DNA from: Chlorella sorokiniana
Lineage: Eukaryota; Chlorophyta; Trebouxiophyceae; Chlorellales; Chlorellaceae
Direction: 5' to 3'
DNA: 64,000 bases
Assembly: GCA_025917655.1 (NCBI GenBank)
Contig: CP084609.1
Location: forward strand, 62,001 to 126,000
The notes under the pieces are model-generated. The model was not told where the DNA came from. It did not search any database and worked only from the letters and a program-made list of their open reading frames with translations. The number at the start of each line of letters is the position of its first letter. The stretch's first letter is position 1. A program made the position numbers and the translations under genes. Shown here piece by piece: positions 48,407-58,740 of this stretch.

Positions 48407-49122
48407 ATGGCCAGCGCGCAAGAGGTGGTGAACAGCGTGGCTGGCGGCCTCAAGAAGCTTGTCAAGAGCACCGGTGAGCAATTCGGGTGATGTGAACGCT
48501 TGACTCAATGGTTTGCAGCTCATAATTGACCGGTTTCGGCGATACGGGCGCAATCACTTCGCTTCCATGTTGTTGCACCGCCTTGGCCGGCCTATCTGCT
48601 TCCTTTTGGCAGTATGCTGCTGCAGCGGCCGGCCTGCGTCCACAGCAGCGCCGCCCGCCGCTGGTTGCCGAGGTGCTGCCCGCCGCTCCCTCGTCACACC
48701 GCTGCCCCCCGCCTTGCTGCCTGCAGGCAAGGCCGGCTGGATTGCTGGCACCACATTCCTGATCCTGGTGGTGCCCCTGATCATTGAGATGGACCGGGAG
48801 CAGCAGGTGCGTCCAGCTGGGTGCTGCCTGCCGCCAGCCGAGGGTGCTGACTGCCTCCAGCTGGGTGCTGCCTGCCGCCAGCCGAGGGTGCTGCCTGCCG
48901 CCAGCTGGGTGCTGCCGCCAGCCGAGGGTGCAGCTGCGCACTGGGTGCTGCTGCTGCTGCTGCGGCTGCAACGGGGCTGCATAAGGCAAGCTATTGGAAT
49001 GTGCAGTGCGCCTGCTTTTCAATCAACCCCCCACCCTGCGCCCTCCCATGCCATAGCTGGTTGAGTTCGAGTCGCAGCAGCTGAACGCCCTGACCGGCAG
49101 CGCCGCTCCTGCCAAGCAGTGA
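48407..49122 (+). CDS. TOM9: Mitochondrial import receptor subunit TOM9 (TOM22 type)
   Basis: Three exons, 48407-48473, 48727-48806 and 49057-49122, join in phase without any frame break to give 70 residues. N-terminus MASAQEVVNSVAGGLKKLVK, then the very conserved plant TOM9 core KAGWIAGTTFLILVVPLIIE (membrane anchor) and MDREQQLVEFESQQLN on the intermembrane-space side. Plant TOM9 is a truncated TOM22: it sits in the outer mitochondrial membrane within the TOM complex and lacks the acidic cytosolic receptor domain of fungal TOM22. The product is shorter than typical plant TOM9 (about 95-100 residues) because the N-terminal extension is reduced. SDHAF3 starts 122 bp downstream on the same strand. 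Confidence 0.9.
48808..48955 (+). repeat. Degenerate minisatellite in TOM9 intron 2
   Basis: Tandem copies of a unit of roughly 33-45 bp built from CCAGCTGGGTGCTGCC and GCCAGCCGAGGGTGCTG, starting right after the donor of intron 2. Confidence 0.8.
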
Positions 49123-49244
49123 GCAGCCAGCGCGCAGCAGAGCAGCTGCCCAGCTTGCGCCTCAGCCAGCGGGGCTCATCTCCGCAGCTCACACATTTAG
49201 CGTCCGTGCGGTGGCGTTAGCAAAGCAGCACAGACAGCAGCAGC

Positions 49245-49763
49245 ATGGCGACTCCAGCTGCCGGAGGCCCCCCGCGCTCTTCTCGTTGCTGCGACGCATC
49301 CTGCGCCTGCATCGCGCGCAGCTGCCGCCGCCCATGCGGGGCATGGGCGACACTTACGTCCTTTCCGAGTTCCGGCGCCACCTGCGGGGCAACACCACCG
49401 AGCAGCAGTGGGCCACGTTTGCGACGGAGTGGCGGCGGTACGCCGCCATGCTGGGCGGCACCGCCGACCAGCAGCCGGCGTCGGCGGGGCGGGCGGCGGC
49501 GCCGGCGTGGCGTCGGTCACGGCGGCCATCCGGGCGGCAGCCGCGACATGACGGAGCAGCTGCTGGAGCAGCTGAGCCCCGACCAGCGCCGTCGGCTGGC
49601 GCAGCTGCAGCAGGAGGCGGCTGCCCTCGGAGCGGAGATGCTCGGCAAGCGCGCGGCGGCGGCGGCAGCGGCGGCGGCGGCGCGGGGAGCGAGGGCGGCT
49701 GAGAAGCGTCCGCGCCCCCGCAAGCCAATGATTGCTTGTAGCGTGCTGTGTGTGCGGCTGTGA
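49245..49763 (+). CDS. SDHAF3: Succinate dehydrogenase assembly factor 3 (SDHAF3/ACN9), LYR-type
   Basis: Conserved core ALFSLLRRILRLHRAQLPPP, RGMGDTYVLSEFRRHLR and WATFATEWRRYAAML is the ACN9/SDHAF3 signature (LYR-superfamily helices; the LYR position reads LLR). The C-terminal block LLEQLSPDQRRRLAQLQQEA is also found in plant members. The factor protects the Fe-S subunit SDHB during complex II assembly in the mitochondrial matrix. The best ATG, 49245 (MATPAAGG), is out of frame with the core unless the C6 run at 49268-49273 is C7; the core and the C-terminal block are again in different frames (two bases short, between about 49490 and 49550). The stop in the C-terminal frame is at 49763. 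Apparently a single exon. A TGTAA box follows 7 nt after the stop. Confidence 0.8.
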   Translation: MATPAAGGPPRSSRCCDASCACIARSCRRPCGAWATLTSFPSSGATCGATPPSSSGPRLRRSGGGTPPCWAAPPTSSRRRRGGRRRRRGVGHGGHPGGSRDMTEQLLEQLSPDQRRRLAQLQQEAAALGAEMLGKRAAAAAAAAAARGARAAEKRPRPRKPMIACSVLCVRL

Positions 49764-49769
49764 TGCGGC

Positions 49770-49774
49770 TGTAA
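49770..49774 (+). terminator. TGTAA poly(A) signal after SDHAF3
   Basis: TGTAA 7 nt past the SDHAF3 stop. No TGTAA lies in the 122 bp between TOM9 and SDHAF3, so this may serve a shared transcript. Confidence 0.6.
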
Positions 49775-50136
49775 AGCACCTTAGAGGGCGAGGCGAGGCG
49801 CTGGGTTGGGGAAAGGGCCTGGGTGGGGTGGCAATGCCGAGACTGGCCATGCCAAGCAGCGTTGTTTGTCCCCGCACGCCGCAGCTCCTTTGCTGCGAGC
49901 TGCGCCACGTACTGCAGCGCACGTGCCGGGCAACTGCACTGCACTGGCATGCGGCTTCCGCCTGCCGCCACCCCCTCGCCATGCTGGCAGAAGGCGGAAA
50001 GCCCCTTTCCACCTGGTGGCGCGACGGGGGCTGCTAGCGCGATTTCGCCTTTCTCAACCTTCATTCGCGAAACTCTTAGCGATATTCTCCCGTGAGCCGC
50101 CCGAAGCGGGCCTGAGTTGACCGCGCAGCCGCGATC
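49775..50136. other. Intergenic, ankyrin-gene promoter
   Basis: Short spacer between the SDHAF3 poly(A) signal and the ankyrin-repeat gene start. No coding signal recognised. Confidence 0.5.
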
Positions 50137-52081
50137 ATGGAGAAGAACCCGTGGTGGAAGAACGTGCAAGGCCCCTTCCTCCAATGGAACGGCCCTGTGG
50201 GCGTCAAAGAAGACGGCGGCGGCTGCACGCGCGCGCGGCAAAGTGGGACCCATGGTGATCCACCGCGCCGCTGCCAGCCGAGACCGGGAGGGTGAGTGCC
50301 CCCGCTGGGGGTAACAGTGCTGTGATGCTGTGTGGCCTTTACTTGCTGATTCACTTATAAAAACACACGATCCTGCTGCCATCGTCGACGCAGCGATCCT
50401 CAAAGCGGTGGAGGAGGGCCACGACGTGAATGAGGTGGAGGGCGCTGGCAACACGCCCCTCCACTTTGCCTGCTACGAGGGGTGGCTCGAGGGGTGGGCT
50501 CCTGGCTTCTTGGGGCTCGCAGGCAGCAGCACAAATCTGTGGCCAGCGGGTTTCATGCAACACAGATGCTGCCAAACGAAGGCCGCCACGAAAGAGGCGC
50601 CGGCAGATGGAATGACGCTGTCCGGCCTTCGGCGGTTGAACGCAAGCTGAGCCGCGCTCTTTTGGCCAGGGAGCCAGCGGGGCAACCCTCATGCTAAACA
50701 TACCCTGCTCCCCCTGCCCCCCCCTCCGCAGTGTGGAGCTGCTGCTGAGCCTGGGAGCAAAAGTGGATGCCAGCAACAACGCAGGCGACAGGTGAGCGCA
50801 TGCTGTGGGTACCGGGCAGGGCCGCGGGATGGGTGCCGCCACCTTCTTGTGGAAGGGGCATGGCCCAGCGGGCGCGCTGCTGGAACCGCCCCTGCTGCAA
50901 GCTCGCGAGCAGCTTCAACGCCAGCACACATGCCCGCCGGTGCCCGCCAGCCGCAGCATGCAGCACTGTGCGGCATCCACACCGCATGAGTGCTGCTGCC
51001 CATGCCGGTTGGCACAGCAGTTTCCCGGTGCTGTTTCTCTTTGGTTCCACACATACCTTGGTGCTGCCCGCTGCCACACTTCTCCCCGCTTTCTTTTGCC
51101 GCCCGGCCCGTGCAGGGCCTATCACTGGGCTGAGAACATGGGGCACAAGGACGTGATGGCCTTGATCACAAAGGTGCGGCACATCGAGGAATGATGCAGC
51201 ACATCAGGAGGACCAAAGTGGGTGATAAACAAGACGAAAAGCAGCACAGACTGGCAACCCACTGGTTGCTATCAAAGGCTGCGTGTGCATCAATGTGGAT
51301 GTCACCACCGAATTCCGAAGGACGGCGGACGGCGGGAAAGCCGCCAAGGGTTGCTGTGACACTGATGCATCTCGGTTCAGCAAGTGCTGTGCGGACGCCC
51401 AGTCGGCACTTAAATCCAGCGCTTGTGCCGGCCCCTTGACTGCCGCTGTTTCGTGCCTGGTTGCGCGTGCAGAGCGGCGGGCGCACCACCCACGGCCAGG
51501 TGCTGGTGCAGGACCACGTTCCCAAGGTCAAGGTGGGTTCGAACAGTTCCGCTGTGCTTCCGAATGCCAGTAGAAACAACTGAAGAAGCAAGGAAACAAC
51601 AGGGCAGGAGCGGGCCGTGCCGAGGCGGGTGGGCGGAACCATGCGGCACGCGGGCGCCTGGCCTCTGCAGCCGCCACGCCGATGCAGCAGCAAGCGGCAA
51701 CGCCGTGGCGGAGCGCCTGTCCCCCTCTTTGCATACACACACCCGGGGTCCGCTCACGCATGTGCATCAAGCGCTCGGTCGCCACACCTTCGCTGGTGCG
51801 CCCCCTCGCCTGGTGCAGGACTTTTACGAGAAGGAGTGCTGGGCGCACCACCCCAAGCCCCACCAGGAGTACATGGACTACCGCTTGAAGAAGGTGGGTG
51901 CTGGGGAAGAAAGCAGGGGACAAGGTTTTGCGCTCTGGCCGGGGACACGATGAGTTGTGTGGAACAGCAACTTCTGCGGCACCCGGCCATGATGGGCTGC
52001 GACCGCGCGGCGCTGTCACCTGCTGCCCTGCAGGAGAACCAGCACGAAGCGGAGAGGATGAAGGTGCTGCCGGGCCTGTAG
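50137..52081 (+). CDS. Small ankyrin-repeat protein
   Basis: Seven exons: 50137-50291, 50394-50493, 50732-50791, 51116-51173, 51473-51532, 51819-51893, 52034-52081. From exon 2 on all junctions are in phase. N-terminus MEKNPWWKNVQGPFLQWNGP, Trp-rich and unusual. Exons 2-4 encode about two ankyrin repeats: AILKAVEEGHDVNEVEGAG, NTPLHFACYEGWLEGVELLL, LGAKVDASNNAG and AYHWAENMGHKDVMALI, with the TPLHFA and VELLL hallmarks. The C-terminal tail is charged (DFYEKECWAHHPKPHQEYMD, then ENQHEAERMKVLPGL). Ankyrin repeats bind partner proteins; no catalytic domain is visible. The start frame and the exon 1 end frame differ by two absent bases or one extra base somewhere around 50190-50215, so the middle of exon 1 is uncertain. 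No signal or transit peptide is obvious. Confidence 0.75.
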
Positions 52082-52216
52082 ACATGCTGCTGGAGTGGGC
52101 GCCTGCAACCTTCATGCAGAGGGCCGCTCGCTGCCGCCGCCCAGAGGTGTGGAGGAGTGGAGGAGTGGGCCGGCGTAGCCCGTGAGCGTCTCTTGTATTG
52201 TCAGGAGATCATTTGT

Positions 52217-52221
52217 TGTAA
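52217..52221 (+). terminator. TGTAA poly(A) signal of the ankyrin gene
   Basis: TGTAA about 135 nt after the stop at 52081. Confidence 0.65.
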
Positions 52222-52720
52222 CATTGACGAGAGCCCAGGCACAGCACCTGCCGGATGCCTGCGGTGTCGAATTGTAAGACAGAGCGGCTGGCGCTGCAAA
52301 GTGGCGCAAAACGGCGTTGTGATGATGCAAACATTCGATGTCATGCGCCATGATGCGTTGGGTCCATCAGGGCGACAATCAACCGCTGTATCTCCCGCTC
52401 CTGTACAACTTTCCCATCCACCACAAGGCCATTCGCGAGATGGTTGCCCACAAACGATTGACAACAAGTCGGATTCCATGTCTGCCCCGCGCACGGGCTT
52501 TCAGTCGCCGGCAAGCAAGGCTCAACCAACTCCCAGCCTGCCGCCCATGAAGAGCTACCGGGCGGCGTGAGCGGGGCGCACACGCTGTTGTGGAGGCTTG
52601 GCCGGCGGGCATGGCGGAGCCGGGGAGGCGGGCCCCCGGGCCGGGGCAGCAGCGGCGGCAGCTCCTGGCGGCCAGCTGTCGCCAGCACCCGTGCGCTCGC
52701 CTCGGGTCGTTCTGGCGGCC
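52222..52720. other. Intergenic, upstream of the glycosyltransferase-like gene
   Basis: Contains a 90-nt open frame from an ATG near 52480 to a TGA at 52568 that is in the same frame as the start at 52721. It could be an upstream ORF or, if a base is missing, a longer N-terminus of the next protein. Confidence 0.4.
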
Positions 52721-55381
52721 ATGGAGGCCGCGCTCCCGCTGGGAAGAATAGCTGTGGGGGAGGGCCCCAGCCCGCTGGGCAGCACAGCGGGGTCGGAGAG
52801 CGGCACGCCGCCGCTGACGCCGACGCTGCGTCGCAAGCACGCGGCCGCGGGCGGCGGCGGGGAGGACCCGCCGCCCTCGCCGCCGCCCGGCGCCAAGCCC
52901 GGCAGGGCGCCCTCGCCGCAGCGGCCGGCGCGGCTGGCGGCACACGGGGGCGGCAAGGCCTCTGGGCGGCGCCCAGCGGCGGCGGCGTTTGGCGGCGCCG
53001 TGCTTCTGCTCATGCTGCTGGGCATGGCGGGCTCCCACCTCCACCTCAGGCTGAACAAGCGAGTGGTGAGGCTGCCTGCTGCATTGCGCATACCCAGCTT
53101 CGCTCCTAGAGCTTTGCGACTGGCCGCCTGCCTCTCGCCCCAGCGCCGCCTGCCAGCGCGCGACTGTCCCTTGCCATTGCCGTGTGATGCATGCCTGTCG
53201 CATCCCTCCTCTCCGCGCAGAGCGAGATCCTGCCAGCGCCGCGCATCTCCTCAGCGTCATTCGTGGCGGAAGGGGCAGCAGCGGCGGCAGCGCAGCGCGA
53301 GCAGCTGCTTCCGGACGGGCACCAGAGCTGGGGTGGCGACGAGGCGACAGCGGCACAGGATGGGGCCACCGCCGGCGGCCTGTCTGGCCTCCTCTCCTCC
53401 GCCGCCGCCTCTGTTGCGGGGCAGCTGGGCGGCGGCGCGTTTGCTGCAACGGCGGCGCCTCGGCGCGGGCTGCCGCCCCCAACTCCAGCCGGTGGCAGCC
53501 GCAGCGCTGCCGCCGCTGGCGACACCTTTGGGGCTGCGCCCGCCTGGCGCCTGCGCTGCGCTGTGGTGAACAACCTCATTTTCCACATTGACGTGATGGC
53601 GGGCTGGGCCTACGCCTTCCAGGTGAACAGCAGCGCGCGATGGTATGGTGCTGCCGAAGGGGAGCCGAGGGGGCACGGCGGGCGCCTGCAGCAGGCCAGC
53701 CCTGCTGGGGGCTGGGGCCCCTCCTAGCACAGCAGGCGGCTGCCGCATCACCCCGGCTACCCAAGTTTCCAGCTGAACGCACCTGCACCCACCGGCTGCT
53801 CCCTCCTGTCCGGCTGAGCGCAGTCTGCGGGGTGCGCCGTGACGGTGTACCAAAACGAGCAGAGCCTGGGGATCGAGGTGCGGCTCTGCGGGCTTGCCGC
53901 CTCCTGCCGTCTAGGCCGCCCACCGCCGCCGCTGGGAAGCTGGGAGTGGCGCCCGCTGAGCGCGGGGCGCCTCCGGTGCCCCCTCGCTGCATGCGTCCGC
54001 TCGCCTTTGCTTCGCGCTGCCTCTGTTGCTGCCTGTCTCCTGCTGGATGCTTCTCCTCATCCTCTGCTTCCTCCTTCCGCAGACTGTTCCTTCTTTCTTC
54101 CCCGCAGGAAATAATGTCTGCCTGGCTGACGGGGCGCTTCCGCCCGCCGGAGCTGTTCCCGGGAGAGGCGGGAGATGTGAGGCAGCGGTGCTTCAAACTC
54201 CTTGCATCTCAGAAATGGAGGCGTGATGGCAGCCGCCCCAGAGCTGCCGACAGTGTCGACACATGCCAGCTAGATCCCCGCGCCTGACCCCCCCCTTTGT
54301 TTCCCTTTCCACCCCGCATTTTCTGCAGTACCACATCGTCATCCTGCCCACCTTCCGCGACCAGCACGCCGAGCTGGTGCAGTACCTGCTGCAGCTTCCG
54401 CGCCTGCGCCGCCAGCGCTACTTCCTCACCCAGCACAACCCGGGTGGGTGGGCGGCGGTACCGCTGTCGGTACCGGCGCCCGTATCGCCAGCATCGCCGG
54501 GCTGCGGCAGGCTGTGTAGCAGGCGGGGAGGGGGAGGCAGAGTCGGGGCCCTGTCAGCTGCCCGCCGCCTGCTCCTCACTTTTGCCGCCGTTGCCGCCAC
54601 TGACCCGCCGCTGACCCCCAGCCAGCTGTCTTGCGTGTGCCCCCCCCCCGCCCTCCGCAGACTGGCTGCTGAACCACCCCAACGTCGACATACTGCAGCA
54701 GCAGCTGCTGGCGCCCTGCTGGCGGCTGGCAGCGCAGCCAGCGACGGCGCCGCCTCGGAAGCAGCCCCGGCAGCTGTTGTTCCCGCCGACGAGGACGTCG
54801 ATGCCGGCGGCGGCAACGTCACAGGCGGCGACGTGACAGGCGGCGGCGACGACACGGGCGGCGGCGACACAGGCGGCGACATCTTGGGCGGCGGCGACAC
54901 GGGCGGTGGCGACACGGGCGGCGTGCAGGCGGAGCGGGGAGCGGCGCCGCTGCGGGTGCAGCTGGCCACGCTGGCGCCGTGCGTCAGCGCCTACACGCTG
55001 CGCTTCCTGCAAGACATGGCCTTCAACCTCACTGAGGGTCAGACGTACTCGGGTGGGTGCCCGCCCACCTCCCCCCGTGTTCTTTCTCAAGTGCTTGGCG
55101 AGTGTGGGTTTCCGGTGTTCTTTCTGAAGTGCTTGGCGAGTGTGGGCAGCAGCCGGCGCCGCCCCCTCCCCTCCAGCCTCTCCCTGTTGGGAAACAAACA
55201 CTGCACCATGCAACCCCGCCCCAGCCTCCCAAACACACACACACAACCTGAATGCTGGCTTTGCACCCCGCCGGCATGATGGCTCATGCGCGGCTGCGAC
55301 CCGCTGCGCCTTGCCGCTTGCTGCCGGAACCCCGCTGCCCCCGCCGCCGCCGTGACGCTTCCGCTGCACCGCCGCTTGCTG

Positions 55382-55414
<33 letters not shown>

Positions 55415-55455
55415 GCCGCCCTGACGCTTGCGCTGCCGCCGTGACGCTTGCTGGC

Positions 55456-55497
<42 letters not shown>

Positions 55498-58385
55498 CAC
55501 ACACACGCACACACCGCCGCCGTGACGCTCCCACTGCGCCGCCGCAGAGCGCGTGGGATCCTTCCGGGTTCGCGACGGCCCTCTGGGCGGCGACCGTGAC
55601 GCCGACGACAGCTTGGAGCGGCGGCGCTGGGTGGCGGCGGCGGTGGATCCGGACATCCCCTGGATGGCCCCCTTGTGCCTTGGCAGCCGGAATGGGCGGC
55701 GGCGCCGTCCTCGGGGGCGGAGCAGCGGCTGCTGGCAGCGAAGGCGATGGCGGCGACGGCGCGGACGGCAACGGCGACGAGGCGCTCGCGGGGTTGCTGC
55801 TGGGGCGGCGGCTGCTGCTGCGCGGCGGCAAGAAAGGCGGCAAGAAAGACAGCAAGGAAGACAGCAAGGAGGGCGGCGGAGGCAAGCAGGGCGGCGGTGA
55901 GAAGAAAGGCGGCGGCGGCGGCAAGGGCAAGGAGGAGGCAGGCGACGGCAAGCAGCCTCAGCAGCAGGGAACGAAGGGGAAGCAGCAAAAGGAGGAGGAC
56001 GGTGACCGCCAGCAGCGAGAGGGAAAAGAGGAGGGCGGCGGCCAGAAGCGAGAGGGGCAGAAGGAGGGCGGCCAGCAGCAGAAGAAAGAAAAGGAGGACC
56101 GTCAGCAGCCGCAGGAAGACGAAGACGGTGCTGCAGTGAAGGCCGAGGCGGCTGCGGCGGAAGACGAGGCGCGTGCGGCGCCGCCGCCGGGCGGCCCGCC
56201 GCCGCCCCGCCGCCGCCGCCGTCGCCGCCGTTGGGCAGCGAGGCGATCGCGCTGCTGCGCCAGCTCAGCTTGCGCGGCGGGGGAAGCTGGGCGGGCGCCG
56301 CCCGCCACGTTTGCATTCAGGGCAAGCTGGAGCACAGCCGGCGCAACTACACCGCCGCGTTCGAGGCGCTACGGTGCGGCGGTTGGGGCTTGCCGGTGCC
56401 GACCGCTTTCTTTCCAGCAGGCTGGACACTGCTCCCTGCCCCCACGCCTGTGCAATCAACGCGCCGTCGGCGTCCTGCGCGGCTGCACTCTGCGCCAACC
56501 GGGGCCGCTTCTGACATGTGTGTTCCCCCGCTGCCTAAGACACAAAATCCCCCCCCGCTGGCCCCCGCGCAGGCACCCCGCCGTGCTGCACCGCCTGCGC
56601 TCCACCGGCGAGAAGCTGCTGCTGCTGGGGCACCGCTCGCGCTGGGAGGCGGTGGAGGTGCCCGCTGAGCTTCACGACGTGGTGCTGGTGCTGGCCTCGC
56701 TGCCCTACTCGGTGGGTGGGCGCCCGCAACAGCCTGCTGCTGCTCGTGCTGCTCTTGGAGGGGTGGTACCTTCTTTGCGTTGCGTGGAGGCGGAATGGTG
56801 CGCAGCCACCAGGAAACGGATGCTGCTGCTCTTGTTGTGGAAACAGCCAAGGGCTGTTTTTCCCTTTGCGGCGTGGAGGCGGAATGTTGTGTCTCGGCGG
56901 CGGTTTTTTGGGACCCTTTCCACCCTCCACCCCCACACCCCCACACACGTATCGCTTCCCGCCCCACCCACCTCCTCCCCTGCCGCAGATGTACTTTGAC
57001 ACCCTGTCCCGCTGCCGCGCCATCCTGCTTGCCTTTGCCACCGGTGAGCCGCTTGGGCAGCCTGTTCGCTAGCCTGTTCGCTAGCCTGTTTGGTAGCTGT
57101 CTGGGAGACGCCATCACGGGGGGTTGAAGTTGGGGTTGCCTGCGCATTTGGTAGCGGGGGCCGCGTGGGTGGACGGCGGATGCCAAGGTGTTTAAAAAGG
57201 TTGTGGGGAGTTTCTTGCTTGCGCGGGGTGGAACTGCATGCCCAAACCCTCCAGCCATGCCTGCCTTGCGCCAGAATCGCTGCCTGGCTCCTCACCCCGC
57301 CGGCCACACTCAACCATGTTCACCCAACACTCCTGCCCCCTTTTTCTTTTTTTCCCCTCCTTCTTTCTTTCTTCCAGACGAGTACTACTTGAAGAAGAGC
57401 AGCAGCACGATCGCCACCGCCATCAACGTGGGCGTGCCGCTCGTGGCGGAGCGACGGTGCGCAGCCTTTCGCTGCTGTATCCTTTGGTGGAGTTGGTATT
57501 GCTGAGGCTGCCCATGGCTCCTTATGCTGTCAGCTTGTTGAGAACTGGGCTCAACAAGGGTTCAGATTCAAAGGATCAGGGCTTTGTGTGTGGGAGGGAG
57601 CTGGGCCGAGCGAAAGCCTGCCCCACCAGCCTTGCAATCACACAAACACCGCTCTTATCTGCCCGCAGCACCCTGCAAGCCTACGACTTCCTTACTCAAG
57701 GCTCCTGCTTCGTTTACGATGACGAAAACGCGCCAGAGGTGCCGCACAACGACGGCGCTGCCGGCGACGGCGGCGGCGAGGCAGACAACGCGGGCGGCGG
57801 CGATGCGAGTGAGGGCGGCGGCGGCGGCAGCGAGGAGGACGAGCGCGGCGACGGCAGCGGCGGCGGCGGCGGCGGCCCGCCTGCGCGCCGCCTGCTCAAG
57901 GAGGCGCCTGATGCAGCTGCTGGGGACGGCGAGGGGAGCGATGGGAGGGAGGGGCGCCACGGAGCAGCTGAGGAGAGCAGCGACGAGGGGCAGCAGGAAG
58001 CGGAGGAGCAGCAGGATGAGGAACAAGAAATGGAGGAGGAGCAGCAGGAGGAAGCGGAGCAGCCGGAGGAAGAAGAGCGGCAGGAGGAGCACGCCGCGCG
58101 GGATGGGGATGCGCCGCCAGACCCCGGCCCCGCAGCTACTCGGCGGCCATCCTGGCCGCACTGCGCCTGGAGAGCAGCGCCGCCGCCCACGAAGCCATGA
58201 AGGAACTGAAGGCCAAGGTGATGAGCCACAACACCGCCGTGGCTGCGGCCTTCATGGCCGACACAGCGGCGCAGTACAGCGCGGCTGAGCGGGACGCCGA
58301 CGCCGCCTGGTGGCACGCGCGGCAGGCAGAGCGTGCCGCCGCGGCGGCTGCGGCAGCTGCGCGGCGCCGGCTTCGTGCGCGGTAG
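52721..58385 (+). CDS. Glycosyltransferase-like type II membrane protein with disordered inserts
   Basis: Eleven exons: 52721-53065, 53221-53622, 53824-53877, 54108-54176, 54329-54443, 54661-55052, 55548-56373, 56573-56711, 56989-57043, 57378-57456, 57669-58385; about 1065 residues. A Pro/Gly-rich cytosolic start (MEAALPLGRIAVGEG) leads to one membrane helix (FGGAVLLLMLLGMAGSHLHL). Folded blocks: CAVVNNLIFHIDVMAGWAYA, YHIVILPTFRDQHAELVQYL, VSAYTLRFLQDMAFNLTEGQ, AARHVCIQGKLEHSRRNYTA, LLLLGHRSRWEAVEVPAEL, LASLPYS, DEYYLKKSSSTIATAINVGV and PLVAERRTLQAYDFL. The IQGxxxxxRRNY and SSSTIATAINVGVPLVAE parts resemble GT-B nucleotide-sugar sites, so I infer a Golgi or ER glycosyltransferase of an unassigned family. 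Inserts: Gly/Asp/Thr repeats (54800-54930), Lys/Glu/Gln (55840-56130) and Glu-rich (57730-58100). About five absent bases (one in exon 6, about three in exon 7, one in exon 11) restore a single frame of 1066 codons. Confidence 0.6.
55383..55413 (+). repeat. (AC)n microsatellites in intron 6
   Basis: Two long AC tracts, here and at 55458-55494, lie in the intron before exon 7 of the glycosyltransferase-like gene. They are separated by a near-copy of the sequence CCGCCGTGACGCTTGC. Confidence 0.9.
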
Positions 58386-58740
58386 GCCCTCCTGTTTCCA
58401 CCGGAACAATTTTGCCCTGCCCCAATCAGAACTTACACCTGCACGTATTTATCCCACTTCTATTCTGTATGGACTGGTATCATGTTTTTCTCTCTGAGAC
58501 TGTGACGTGAACGCACGGAGGGTGACGTCCAGCCTGGAAGGTCCAGGTGGCGCTGCGGTATTTAGGCCTTCGGCAAGGATTCGTGAAGCAGGGAGCGTTG
58601 CAATTTGCTGTACACGCCACGGTGCGGCAGTCTCGCGAGCAGCTTAAATTTTTGCAAGCGATCGGAGCCTCAGCAGCGTCCATTCGCATCTCCTCAAGTC
58701 TCCGAAAGGTTGGTTGTATCGTCGAGAAAGCCTGTCCGCC
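58386..58740. other. Intergenic, MLH1 promoter region
   Basis: Spacer of 355 bp between two plus-strand genes. No exon and no plus-strand TGTAA seen. Confidence 0.5.

Noticed and set aside
53622-54108. Reading straight through from exon 2 to exon 4 of the glycosyltransferase-like gene.
   Set aside because: A 54-nt exon at 53824-53877 (AVTVYQNEQSLGIE) with good splice sites and matching phase fits better.
55383-55494. Tandem spaced repeats considered as a CRISPR-like array.
   Set aside because: They are simple AC microsatellites with no regular spacers, in an intron of a nuclear gene.
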